DNA of 64,000 nucleotides from Lojkania enalia (taxonomy: Eukaryota; Ascomycota; Dothideomycetes; Pleosporales): assembly GCA_010094045.1 (NCBI GenBank), contig ML986580.1:1070059-1134058 (forward strand), written 5' to 3'. The notes under the pieces were generated by a model. The model saw only the letters and a program-made list of their open reading frames with translations, did no database searches and was not told the DNA's origin. This document shows positions 1-12,137 of the stretch, one piece after another; the stretch's first letter is position 1; every line of letters starts with the position of its first letter. The translations under genes were made by a program, and so were the position numbers.

Positions 1-3000
1 TCTAAGTAGTCTATTAACTAAAAGCTTTAGAGTTGTATATATAGATATTAGAACCTAGATTAAGTATCTACTAATTTAGAATACTAGTATCTTTTTTCTT
101 AGGGGTAGTACTCGCTGAAAAATTACCCCTTTAAATTACCTAGGTATTTCTCTAGAGGCTAGTAGCTTTTATAGAGGCTTTACTATTAAACGAGGATTTT
201 AACTTCTTATATTTTTCTATATTTACCTTTAGAGTATTCTTTTTTCCCTAGTTATTCCTATTTAAGATATTATCTTAAGCTTTTAGTATTTTCTAATCTA
301 GTATCTAGTTTAGTAGCCTAATCGATTTATTTATATACTTATAATTACTTTAGAAGTACTACTTCTTATAGAAGTAGGGTAGTAGAGTATACGATCGCGA
401 ACTAGATTTTTTTTAAAGCTACTATATAGTACTATTAGAATTTACTTAAGGAATTAATAGATGTTATAAAGCTATAAATAAGCTGAGCGCCTTCTATAGA
501 TTAAAATATCTATAGTAATTAGTATATTAGTATACTAATTATTTAATCGTAGGAATTAGTTAATTAATTCTATCTAGTTTATTTTTAGCGTTAATTAATA
601 CTATATAGATTAGTACCTATATCTTATCTTTCTTAGTAATTATTAGAAGAAAATCCTTTTCTATTCTAAAGCCCTAAACTTCTACTAAGCTAGCAGCTTT
701 AGTATAATAGATTATCTAATTCTACTAATTTAGCTACTTCTCTACCTCTCTATTAGTTAAGTACTTAAAAAGAGCTTAATATTCCTTCTAGATTAGTTAC
801 TCCCTTAACTTAATAGTAGGCGCTAACTTTTCCTATAAGATTTTAAGAATCTTATAGCTAGTTATATTATTGCTAAATATTACTTTATATTAAAGTAATA
901 TTATTGTTAGAATATTACTATATATAGTATAAAGAGTATTATTAATCTTAATCTAATTCTTCTTCTATTAGTTATACTAGTTCTTTACCCAGTTCCAATC
1001 TATTATTTATATTAAAGTTATTTTCTTATATATAACTCTACTAGAGGGGTATCTTTCTATTTCCCCTTCTAGATTTATCTTCAGGGTTCGGAACTTACCT
1101 ATATTAGAGAGAGGAGGTTCTAGCCTATAAATTTTAACCTTTTTAAGAGGTATACTTAGATCTAAATATTCTTATACTCTTAGCCTACTAGCTATTAGTT
1201 TATACTGCTTAAGCTAATCCTCCTAATTACTAGAAGTACTAAGTATCTTCTTCTTAGATATAGCTATAGAGGAGTATATAACTATTATAATACTAGAAAT
1301 ATACTAGGATATATTAATACTAGAGAATAAAATAGCCTTAAACGCGATATAGTATATTAATAGGTTTATAAAGTATAGAATTTATATATAATTCTGATAG
1401 CTAAGTACTTAAAAAAATTATTAGTAAACGATAATAATAATAATATCGTAATATTATAATACTAAATAAAAAAGGTGTAATATTAATTACGATATATATA
1501 TAAAAAGGTTAAGTTGCAGTTATTTTAGTATAGTAACCGGGCTTATAACTATAGTAAGAGGCGAATCTTGTCTTAGGGAGGGAGATAAAGAGTTGAACTA
1601 GTTGATTAAAGATAGCTAGCAGGCTATATTTATATACATAAAAAAGAGGTATATTAGCTAATATCTAGCGTAATATCCGGCGTAATATTAACCGTAATAT
1701 TATACGTCGATATCTAATACAGTTTAGTAGACTAGCCGAAAATCCCTATAATAGAATTTACTATATATACTAGATATATCTCTTTTAATAGCTAGTTTAG
1801 TAATATATATTCTAACTATATCTATACTAACTATACTTCTTAATATACTATTTATAATAACGATAACTCTAAGCTAATATATAATAAATATACTAAGCGT
1901 TATAGCCGTACTTATTTAGTATCTCTAAAAGATAATAGTAGTAAGAGTAGTAGGTTTCTTAGTAGAATTCTTAGTAGTAGTTAATATTAGATTTAAAGTT
2001 AGACTAAATATATTTCTTATAATTTAAATATATATAATATATTATACTTAATTTTAGATACTTCTAAGTATCTTAAAAATCTTCTACTAGAATTCTACTT
2101 TAATACTAACTTTTTATATATTCTATATATTTAATATTTAATATACTAAGCTGTATTCTCTCCTATAAAATTATATAATAATCTCCCGAAAATACTTGTT
2201 CTAGTTTATTACTTATTACTAGAATAGATAAAATATTTACTATAAATATTAAAAGTTATAGCTAGTATTTCCTTTATATACTTCTATACTACTATTATAA
2301 AAGAGATACTTAAACTTTATACAATACCTTAATATAGTAATCCTTATATTTATTTTAACTTATTAGCCGAATAATTTATTAATTAAACTTATTAATAATT
2401 TAGTTAAACTTATTAAGTTCTTATAGAAGTACGATTTTAGATATTTTATATAATACTAAATTTAGTTAAATTCGTAAATCTCAATATTATATCTAAAGTT
2501 CTTTTACTCTAAGAAGTATAATTTTTTAATAATCTTATTTCTACTAAATTTTTATATATTTTATCCAACAATTTAGATAAAGAATAAGTATAGTAGTATA
2601 GAAAGGTAAGTTATCTATCTTATAATAATACTTCTTAAACTTCTAAACTACTTATTAAATTTATATAAGTAAGTCTTTATTTATATAATAAGAATTTAAA
2701 GACTTTTCTATATATTTACTAAAAACGTCTATCGTAAAAATAAGTTAATTAAGTATAATATAGTTACCTTAAATCTCTAGAGTCGTTTAGTAGAATAGCT
2801 ATAAAAAGGAGCTTATTATATAAAGAGCCCTCTAATTCTATAGAAAAAAATAGTTCTTTTTAAATAATTTGAAATTTGCTTTAATATAATTGTTAATAGC
2901 TAACTCTTTCTTAAATATTATACTTAATATTTAATACTAGCTATTCTACTATATAGAATTGTTAAGTAGAATTCGCTATTATACTAAAGAAACAAATTCT

Positions 3001-4270
3001 TTTATATAATTTACTAAGGAATAATAGTAAATAACAATATTATAAAGCTTTCCTAGAACATCTATTATATAAAAAACTTCTTCTCTTTCTATTTAAGCTT
3101 ACTTATCTAATTTATTCTTAAGTATATTCCCTTTATTATATAATTTAATCTTTTTAAATTAAGCCTTACTAAAGAGGAAAACTTAAATAATAAGATTAAT
3201 TATATATCTTTAGTAGTAGATTTATTAATATAAGAAATTCTAAATAATATCTTTATTATCTAAAAGATATTAAAATATTATATAATAAAGTATATCATTT
3301 ATAGTTAAATTATTAGCGATAATTACTCCTAGCTTTTATATAATACTATAGTCTTAAAGGACTAGAAGAATAGTATTCTATTACTCTTCTCTACTATAGT
3401 TTACTATCGTACATAAAGCTAAGAGAGCCTTTATTTATTATTCTTATAAGTTAATAAAATAAGTATATATTATTAAGAGAAGATAATTATTTAGAGAAGT
3501 CTAGATATTAACTAAAAGATATATATCTATTAAAGCTAACTAGACCTTCTTTTATATAATATCTCTTTACAGCTGAAATAAATTATAAATTAACCTACTA
3601 ACAGCTAAATAAATAGTTATAAGAGAATTTATTAATTCTAGATTTAATATCTAGTAGAATATATAGAATTCTAGCTACTTAATAATTTAAAATAGTAGGT
3701 TTCATACAATAATAAGATTTATAAGAATCTAGTTAATAACTTAATTATTTAAAGTATTCTTTAGAACTAATAAGTTTAGCTTATTTATCTTATTATTAAT
3801 TAATACTTATTTCTAAAGTTCTTAAAGTTAGCTTACTACTATTACTTTTATATAAGGGATAGGTCTATTAGATTCGATCTAGTACTTTAATTAAAGATAA
3901 TATTAAATATTTATAGTTGATAATACGTTATATAAATAGAGAGAGTAGTAATATAGCTTTTAATTTTAACTGTCTCGTATAAGCTTATCTTTTAATAGAT
4001 TACGACAGTATTAATAGATACTAGACGTATTTTTCCGACTTATGCTACTAGAGACTTCGAGCGATTTAAAAGAGTCAAGAGAAACTAGAGAGCTATCCTC
4101 TAAAGCTATAATAGTAAAGAAAATAGCTTTCGTACAATGAGAGATAAATTTTAGTGAGGAAAGATGGCTTGTGCACCAAATTATCCGATAATATCGTTTA
4201 TTATTCAGCATAAAATAATCGCCAAGTACGATAATTTATTTTTTACGAAACGATAATTTTATTTTTAACA
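1..4270. repeat. AT-rich, RIP-like degenerate repeat block
   Basis: The block is almost wholly A/T and is dominated by TpA-containing words such as ctata, tagta and aatata, with few CpG and few open frames; the only ORF of any length (4011-4211, minus) resembles no protein. This is the pattern expected of a transposon or other repeat mutated by RIP (CpA to TpA on both strands) until the original coding sequence is unreadable. The left end lies outside the window. The right border is abrupt, near 4268, where balanced base composition returns. The element class cannot be told from the remaining sequence. Confidence 0.85.
4228..4269. repeat. short tandem repeat at the AT-block border
   Basis: Two near-identical copies of about 20 bp (acgataatttatttttt type) lie at 4228-4247 and 4250-4269, at the point where the AT-rich block ends. 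A related cgataatatcg palindrome lies about 40 bp upstream. They could be the end structure of the decayed element, or chance in AT-rich DNA. Confidence 0.4.
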
Positions 4271-4867
4271 ACCCTGGCTATCATCGACCCCACTAGATGC
4301 CGTTGCTTTGGACACTACCAGCAAAGTATTTTTGCTACAGCTAATCCTAAACCACTTGTACAGGCAATGTGCTCATTACACCAGCCGTTCTGTCGAGGAC
4401 GCCCTACTCTCAGCATGATCATCGAAGTCCAGAAAACGGATCTTTCTACCTACTCAAGTTCTAGTTCTTCCTATATAGGCAGGATACTGGTTGACGAGGA
4501 CAGGGGTGTAGGATATTGTGCATTCGGGATGAAAATACAATGGTCTCGAGCTAGGGCTGGACTAAGCATTAGGCGCAGGGCGTAGGTATTTGGGATGAGG
4601 CTCAGAACATGAGATGCGGTTCGTGACGATCGGATGAATAAAGGCTCCCAGCTCGGATGAATGTTGTAGCGACGGGCGAACGTTCCGAGGGCTCCGGAGG
4701 AACTTGGTAGAGCGCTTCTAAATGTGTGAGAAGGGATGGACATATGCTCAAAAAAAATGGGAGGCACATAAAAAGGATAAATGCAAATCCTCGTGTTCCA
4801 GCAATTGCCGCCAGCAATCAGAAACTGGATAGTTGAGAGAAACGACAGCGAAGCCGAAACAAACACT
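4270..4867. other. intergenic, upstream of the NmrA-like gene
   Basis: Balanced base composition. It should hold the promoter of the gene starting at 4868. I saw no gene, and the minus-strand open frames that run through here are shadows of the NmrA-like gene and its flank. Confidence 0.5.
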
Positions 4868-6064
4868 ATGTCCAAGAAAATCATTGCTATCGTGGGCATC
4901 ACAGGGAACCAGGTATTCAATCCCAAAACACCCTTTCCCATATACATACCATAATACTGAAATCACACTAAGGGGGCTTCCGTCGCCGACGTCTTCCTCA
5001 GTGAACCAGATTGGCACATCCGCGGCATATCCCGCGACCCTAGCAAACCCTCCGCTCAAATATGGGCCTCCAAAGGCGTAGAAATGGTAGCCGGAGATCT
5101 CGACGACGTCGAGTCCATGAAGAAGGCTTTCAAAGGCGCCAACGTCATCTTCGGGGCCACAGACTTCTGGCAACACTTCCGAAACCCAGCGAGCCATGAG
5201 GAAGCTAACAAACGAGGCATCACGCCTAACGAGGTGGCTTGCGAGCGCGAGGCGGCGCAGGGCCAAAACCTCGCTGATGCAGCGGCCTCGGTCATCGGCA
5301 CACTGGATCGGTTCATACTTTCTACGTTGAGCAGCGCCAAGACATGGAGTAAGGGGGCCATCACCTTTAACATGCATTTCGACAGCAAGGCGGAAGCGGT
5401 TTTCTACCTAAAGGAGAAGTATCCGGCGCTAGACAAGAAGACGAGCTATCTGCAGCTGGGTATCTTCACGAGTAATTGGAAAGAGGGACAAGTACCCAAG
5501 AAGCTAGAGGATGGCTCGTTTAGAATGGAGTTTCCAATGAGTGGGGATAAGAAGTTTCCTATGGTGGACGCGAGAAGGGACACTGGTAGGCTCGTCTCCA
5601 TTACTTTCTTTTCATCTTTTCCTGATTTCAGTTATTTGAGATTAGCCGCTGTTTGTTTGGTGAATACGTTGCTGATATGTGCACCACAGGCCAATTCGTG
5701 AAAGCGCTTCTCGAAGCCCCGGCGGGCACAAACCTCATGGGCTGTGGATCATATCTCAGCTGGAATGAGTGGTGCTCTCTTTGGAGCCGCCTACTCGGCG
5801 TAAACGCAACGTTTCATACCTGTGACCGGAAAGTCTGGGATGATATGGGGCCTTTCGGAAGGGAAATAGCGGATATGTTTCAGTATATTAATGATTTTGG
5901 GTACGACGGCGGGGACCCGAGTGTAGTTTACCCCTCGAATGTGAGTACATGTGATAAGCTTAGCTAAGCACAGCCTTGCTGACAATATGTAGCTGGGAAT
6001 TGATGTAAAGGTCACAACAATCGAGGAACATATTAAAGGAGAGGATTGGTCGAGTGTGCTATAG
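4868..6064 (+). CDS. NmrA-like family NAD(P)-binding protein
   Basis: Four exons (4868-4912, 4973-5585, 5690-5940, 5993-6064) join to 326 residues. The N-terminus MSKKIIAIVGITGNQGASV gives the Rossmann motif GxxGxxG in the form GITGNQG, split by intron 1. Then come DWHIRGISRDPSK, where the Arg is typical of NADP-binding NmrA/HSCARG proteins, and VEMVAGDLDD, followed by FGATDFW. In the family such proteins act as redox-sensing transcription co-regulators or as short-chain oxidoreductases; the substrate cannot be told here. Length is normal for the family (about 300-350). All introns have GT/AG ends and the exon phases fit. The start is the first ATG ahead of the Rossmann strand. The gene sits 600 bp from the RIP-like block but shows no breaks. 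Confidence 0.88.
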
Positions 6065-7149
6065 GTTCTTATATTCTATTGCTACATAGAACTTTATTAA
6101 ATTGCAATTGCTTTGCTGTGAAAGAAATTTGAATCGACACTGCCAAATGAATGATCCCATGTCGAAATCAAGTCACCTATGCTGATCTCAATATCTGTTT
6201 GTCGCATAGTCAAAAATTCCCTTTCACATTGTATAACAAACAGCCAAGTGTACGCTTTGCTATCCAGAACACAGATGCGGCATTAACGCAGCACGGCTAA
6301 TCATGAAACAATATCACGTCCTTGACTCATTGGAATTTTTTTTTTTTTTTTTTTTTTCGGGCCTTCTTTGTTTCCCATAACAAACCTCGTTCCGTCCTTA
6401 CAAACGTACGCAAAGACAGTCATACCCCATAATGCTATTATCAGAATCTACATGCCTTCCCACTCCTCTCGTGATATTGGGAATGCCCCAATCTTCCATG
6501 AGACCCCTAAGCTCATGACCATCCGCATATCCACCGTATGCCTGCTATCAAACGCAAAGGAAAGTCTCACATTTCCGTACATATTCCTTTCGCTAAGTTA
6601 TTTCTTTAACACTAATCACCGGATTCATGGCTCCTTAAACTTCTGTTTCAAAGTTCTGCCCACATCCACAGCCACCCCCTCTAAGAGCCAAGTTTATGGG
6701 AAGCAGACGTACGCCATTTAAATACTCCATTCATGGTTAAAAATACGGTGTCTAAAGCCCAGAAACCAGAATCACCATCGTTAACTTCCTAATAGATGCG
6801 AGAAGACAGTACCTTATATCCGCTAAGAGGTTAGTCGAGAAAACGCATCTGCACCTAGACTAGGTGGACTATAAAACCGCCGTACATCGCCATCACACGG
6901 GAAGATCTTACGACAAAATTCCTAGTTCTCGGGAGAAATGAGTTCACTATCACACAAAAGGTCGAAATGAGAAAGACCATGTCTCGCCGCCTCAATTGAA
7001 AGAAATGAATCCAAGGATAGTACTAGTCTGCTGTGTACGTAATCAGTAACTCTCGTAGTGTACATAAGACTAGCCTCATGGCCCAGGCCTAAGTTTTGCG
7101 AGTTGACGAGACCACCATTTTACCTCTTGCTCTTATTGAGCAAATCTTG
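6065..7149. other. intergenic with poly-T tract
   Basis: No gene is recognised. A run of about 22 T occurs near 6338-6358. On the minus strand an open stretch of about 60 codons at roughly 6930-7110 lies just beyond the ankyrin-like end of the NACHT pseudogene. It may be part of that relic but has no motif I can name. Confidence 0.4.
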
Positions 7150-9323
7150 AGTTCGTCAAAGAAAAACTGCATGCATTGCAACCGAAGGATGGTAGGGATC
7201 CGCACCATGTAGGACGAGCTCTCGAATGGAGTCCTTGTACAGTTGATTATGGGGGGCCGCTATATTGCAACAATCTGTCTCATACCGAAAGTCCTTCCAC
7301 TTTGAAATTTGGGTCAGCTCCATCATCCGGATAGATTTTGATGAATCTCGGATTCAGGCGATCGTGGCATAATGCTGGACATTCGGCAAATTCTAGAAAA
7401 GTCTGGTGATCGGTCACAGCAGTGTGTAGGAATCGGCAAATACACCCTGAACGCTCGGAATGGCTTAATGTAGCCCGTGTGGCCCCAACAAAGTCGGTTG
7501 GAAGAGAATCGAGTCTTTTCTATAGCTCCGTAGTTTTTTTTTTCCCCTCCCTCCTGATGGGATCACGTGACCAGCAACACAGTAGAAGACCCCGGGTGAT
7601 TTCGTATATAGTGTTTTGATCAAGTCAGCTGAAGATTGCGGATCGACTCGTTCAAAGATTTGGTAATCATACTGGCTTGAGAACTAGACGTGATGTCGTT
7701 TCCTATGTCGTTGAATGTAAGATGCTCAAGCCTTAAGTGCGGGTGGTGTCCAAGGCTATCCTGGGAAACATTCCACGGTCGACTAGACGCGCATAATTTA
7801 ACGCCAGAAGAGGCCAGGTGAGTGACTAATTCGATAAGGCCCGTCTTACCCCCTTGAAATCCATCCATGCTATCAATAATAAAGACAAACTTAATGTCTG
7901 TTGCTTTCTCTTTAAGGACGCGGAACGACTTCATTAACTACTCCCAAGTACACTGCTTAGATAGCAAAAAGTGCTTTCCTAACAACATGTCCACCTGAAA
8001 TCTATTGGTGAAAATAGCGGGTATTAAGCTCGGTCTTTATTTGAGTATCTGGTACAACAGTGTCCGGGGTATGCCTTTATAAGACATCTGTATATCGGTT
8101 CTAGAAGAAGAACGATGCCATGATAAGAGGCTCTTGTGCAGTCCAGGTTCGAAAGGCTTCCTTTCCACATGGATGGTCGAAAATGAATCTCATCAAGATA
8201 GATCTACTACCTACGCCAGGTTTGTCAGTAATGCAGTACAATGAGTTCTCGCTTTTAGCCCATTCGATAAAATCGGACCATTGCACATCCTATGCCGTAG
8301 CAGGACGGAATATCTATTCAAATGTTTTCCAATGTGCAACCGGTGTGTGCTCATAGCGAATGTCTATTTCACTAAATCGTAAATGCTGAAGGAGTTGCCA
8401 ATTCATTTCTCGCACATCATCCTTAAAGAGTGATTCGTGCATACCGCCTAGTGGCGGTGGTGCACTAGATTCTTCTTGCGCTTGGTCATAGTTGCGTTTA
8501 ACTACGTTAAGTATGTCATCCTGCCATGCCCAGTCGTCGCGTGGTCTTTCGCCCAGCAACCTTGACTCATTGATCAGACCTTGAAGTATATCAGAACACC
8601 ACATATAGGTTGTATCGAGTGTAACGAGGGCCGCAGGCTTTTCTGTCACGTGTTTATACTATCCTATTATAGTTGGTCTGTTTTCAGGCCTATATAGTCT
8701 CGCCATTGCCAGCCTCTAGCTAGGCAGGCCACTTACCCTCCTTCAATACATCAATATTTGCCTCAGCAATTGATGCTGCCTAATACGCGACATTTTCCCC
8801 AGTTGGGCTTCGGGAAATAAGCTGCTCTCTGTTGTTGTAACATCGATTGTCCCAGGTTGAAAGTGGGCAGAGCTTGGGAATATTTACCTCCAAGATGCCA
8901 GAATGTGCATAGACATCTGTTGTCGGAAACTGTTTAGAATTTGTTCCAACGACCCGATCTCACTTTGGTCCCATATCATGCCCAAAGCTAGCCGGAAGCT
9001 GTCCCAAAGTTCGACTCTATATGGAGGCTTCAGGCGTGACAAGGTCGAAACAAGGTGCTCCCCGACTAGGCCACATTTTTCGACGAGATTTAGAATGTCC
9101 TCAGCTTGCGATGAAACAGTCGCTCTTCTAGACGCACCTAGGATTTTCGAAGATCGTTCAGACCGATCAGGGTGTTCGTGATCGTTTCGACATCGTTGAG
9201 TTGTTTTCTCATATCGCCCGGCTTCGATCTGCATATTCTCCCAGTACTAGTAGCAACCTCTCCCGCAAAGGGTAGAAATTGAATGACGGCTGTCGCAACA
9301 CCGAGGGCCGAAAAAGGCTCCAT
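7150..9323 (-). pseudogene. NACHT-domain STAND (NLR-like) receptor, degenerate
   Basis: Read on the minus strand, pieces of one fungal NACHT protein occur in order but in shifting frames. First is the N-terminus MEPFSALGVATAVIQFL from 9323. Next is an alpha-helical linker (about 9165-8884). Then comes the pre-NACHT block with HWKTFE, stop, IF, and then WSDFIEW and ITDKPGVGS (8210 region). The Walker B region FVFIIDSMDGF (about 7880) is followed by LCASSRPWNV and LRLEHLTFNDI. Last are two ankyrin-like GADP motifs near 7310 and 7195. In-frame stops lie at 8314-8316, 8290-8292, 8101-8103, 8037-8039 and 7938-7940, and frame changes near 9140, 8090 and 7250. The Walker A reads GVGSRSI instead of GxGKST, so the phosphate-binding Lys is not in place. 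Intact relatives act in self/non-self recognition and cell death. The gene is almost certainly dead. Part of the 5' half (8650-8880) could be an intron; the far C-terminal piece is less certain. Confidence 0.75.
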
Positions 9324-9837
9324 GGCATCAGGGCCTGTGAAGTTGATCCAGTGTTTAGGATTGCACTGGCTGGAATATGAAACATCATGCTGAAGGACAT
9401 GATTGTAGTCCGGGTTTTGCAAGCAAGGTAACACTAAGCAGCTGGCTGGAAAAACACAGCCAGGAGCAAAATTCGCCTTGTTTAAGAAGAATTTAACCAA
9501 AGGTGAGGAGAAAAAGGCTATGAACAATTAGCATGATTTGCAACAATAGATTCAAGACAAGACTTAGCTACTGCCCACTAGGCGATGCCACTTCAAGAGG
9601 GCGTTACGATGAGCGATGCGACACACTTCTCGATCCTATTAAATAAATACCACAGAGTATAAACAAGTAGGTAGAATGATGAATATATTCACTATACGAC
9701 AATTGCTGCAATTCGTGCCATTCTACGCTTATATTAAATCAAGCAATCGTGTCTAAAATTACCGCCTGAGGCGCATTATCAATAATAAAAATAGCCGTTA
9801 CAAATCCGCGGTGCTTGCCTACGCATCCTCGCATTAG
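9324..9837. other. intergenic
   Basis: Between the 5' end of the NACHT relic and the 3' end of the acyltransferase gene. No gene or motif recognised. Confidence 0.4.
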
Positions 9838-11548
9838 CTAGCGCCTATGGAAAAAATGCATAGCAGGGCTCTGCTGGAACTGCTTGGAAACACTGCCATA
9901 TTTTGCATGCCATGCAAAGAAATACAGTAGCGCAGCCAGTGGCTGACCGACGAGACAGAAGGATATCCAGAAGATCATGTTGCCGGCGACTTTGCCGCGG
10001 ATGCCCTTTAACTTCTGGAGTGCGTCCGTGAGCGCAATGAGGGGAATTTGGAACATCATGCCGGCGAAGGCGACGCCTAAAAAAATTAGTCTAAACCTTT
10101 ACGGAAGAAGAGGAAGAGGAAGAGGAAGAGGAAGAGGTAGTCGTACCAATTACATTATGTGTAGGGACGCCGACAAGAAGCTCGTGTAGAAGCCCTGAGA
10201 TTACGAAGACAATAACTTGAGCAAGAGCGGGCGGAAATCCACGCCCAACGAGCGGGCTATAAACATGCCTCCGCATGAAGTTCGTTACAGGCTTGTTCCA
10301 AGTTGTCCAGTAGGTGCGAATGCTACTGACGTTCCACCACTCGCCATAAAACTCTCGATCGCCGAACTTCATGACCTCGGCCAGGGCGTTCAAAAATGAC
10401 TGGAAGAGGGCGAAAAAGCCGCAGAGCCAGCAGAAGAGCGAGATGGTTGATAACTTCATGACGCGCTCTACAATGGATACAAAGTCTAGAATAGAGATCT
10501 TGTCAAGTGAATTCTGTAGGAGTGGTGCTGCATATTGGGCAGACGCAATCCAGATGACGATGCTGAGTCCGATGACTTCGACAACGCGCCTGAACACAAA
10601 CCCCCAGCGAATGTGTGTTGTCCGGGGATAAACGGGTTGATAAACAAGAGTTGGTGCCCACCAAAAATAACAGAGATTATTGAAATTGATATTCCTCGGA
10701 TATGGACAAGAAGCGTAGATCTCCGGCAGCGGTTGAGATTGGTTCGGATGCAAAAGAGCGTGACGAAGATCACGGTTGGTGAAGGCGTATGAGCATGTTT
10801 TCAGCCAGACGATGACAGCATGTAATTCGCACAGCGTGCCAATTCCCGGATGATGAATGTTGTAGTACACGACGGAGGTTGCGATGATGAGATTGAATGT
10901 AGCATTGATGCCGTGGAAGAACGCTACGACTCTCCATGTGGAGTTGAAGCTTCGGCGTGCCAATGCTTGCATTTCGGGTTTGTCATGGTCCTCGCAGGCC
11001 TTCTTCATCCGCGCAACAGCGCCTTTGGCCTGCTGGGCAGCCAGCCATTCTATTATGTAGGCGACGAAGAGGTGGATGGGGACGAGGAGATAGAGGGCGG
11101 CGCCGTACAAGAGATCCTGCTTGGTGTAGCCGTGGCAACGGATGCATATTAGTACGCCGTACTGAGCAGCAATTAGCGATTGGGCCAAAGGCTAGCAGAA
11201 TGGTCATACTTTTCGGAAGTTTTCTATCATCAACCGCAGATTGGAGACAACTATTGCTTGATTAGCAGGCGCGGCAGAGCGAGACGAGGAATGCGCACTA
11301 AGGACGAGGATCATGAGATTCCTGAAGCCCACAAAGCTAGGCGCCTTCTCGGCATCGGCACTGAGGCAGGAAGGCCGAGTTTGCGAGTGAGTTGCGAAGA
11401 CATGACGGTACTTGGTGTCGCGGATGCGCTGAGTGGAGCTGTTCACGGCCGGTTCAGTCGCCTTGCTGCTGTACCGCTGGCCCGGGGTGGTGCTGGGCAT
11501 GGCAGCACTCGTGGTAGATGCCATTTGGGTAGTAATGGTGGTCGCCAT
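9838..11548 (-). CDS. DGAT1-type diacylglycerol O-acyltransferase (MBOAT)
   Basis: Four exons on the minus strand (11548-11299, 11250-11210, 11161-10147, 10076-9838) give 514 residues. Joining across the two 48-bp introns restores the MBOAT block FRNLMILVLIVSNLRL and IENFRKYGVLI; the 70-bp intron joins THNVIG to VAFAGMMFQIP. Motifs: FYGEWWN (normally FYxDWWN), the His-bearing HELLVGVPTHN active-site segment, and many hydrophobic spans, so it is an ER membrane protein. Such enzymes esterify diacylglycerol with acyl-CoA to make triacylglycerol. Residues around RFGDREFY and the VPTHNVIG end fit DGAT1 better than sterol acyltransferases (ARE1/2), which are the alternative. The N-terminal 70 residues are Ser/Thr-rich and variable. 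The start at 11548 is a choice; an in-frame ATG at 11680 would add 44 residues. The last intron contains a CTCTTC repeat. Confidence 0.85.
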
Positions 11549-12137
11549 AACGAGGGGGAGGATTTTGTGCGGACGAGGTGGCCCAATGGCGGCGATGATG
11601 TCGTAAATACAGGTTTGGCGCAGTTGGTGCGAAGTTCCGTGGATGTCGAATTGCGGCGATGGGACGGCCGGAATGGGCACACGGGACGGGAACGGCTACT
11701 TGGCCAGCAACTCTGGTTGTATGAGTAGCAGAAGTAGTTCCATGGTGCGGGAGGGAGGCTGCACTGGGTCAAGTAGGCTACGGATTGGCAGAAAGTGTTG
11801 GGAGCTCCATCTGTCTCGCGGCGGGGGGATGCTGCAAGCGATGACAGGGCGACGCATGCGCCCGCAGCTGTGGCGTCGGCCATCTGTGGCGCACGGAGCC
11901 CATGTGGCTGGTGGCCGCTAAGAAAAATCCCTGCCCGGCTTTGGACCACGAACTGCCTGCCCTGCCTAGGGCTTGGCGTGGAGGAGCTCCGGCGACAAAG
12001 AAGCACCACCACCACCACCACCACCACCACACTACTCGACGCCATAGCACCGTTCCTTTCACCATTACCATCGCTCCTCCCCCGTCCTCATGCCGACAGT
12101 ATAGCGCGCACTCACCGGCAGTAGAGCCCATTCAGCC
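11549..12137. promoter_or_regulatory. divergent promoter region, acyltransferase / pfs2
   Basis: About 590 bp between two divergently transcribed starts. It contains a perfect (CAC)9 run at 12004-12030 and several GC-rich stretches. Open frames seen here on both strands are compositional shadows. Confidence 0.5.
12004..12030. repeat. (CAC)n microsatellite
   Basis: Nine uninterrupted CAC units, 107 bp upstream of the pfs2 start codon; likely 5' UTR or promoter. Confidence 0.9.

Noticed and set aside
4748..5377. 209-codon minus-strand open frame
   Set aside because: Antisense to the conserved NmrA-like exons; no domain of its own.
11443..12045. 200-codon minus-strand open frame with poly-Val from the CAC repeat
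   Set aside because: Runs across the microsatellite in other frames too and overlaps the acyltransferase 5' end; no conserved sequence.
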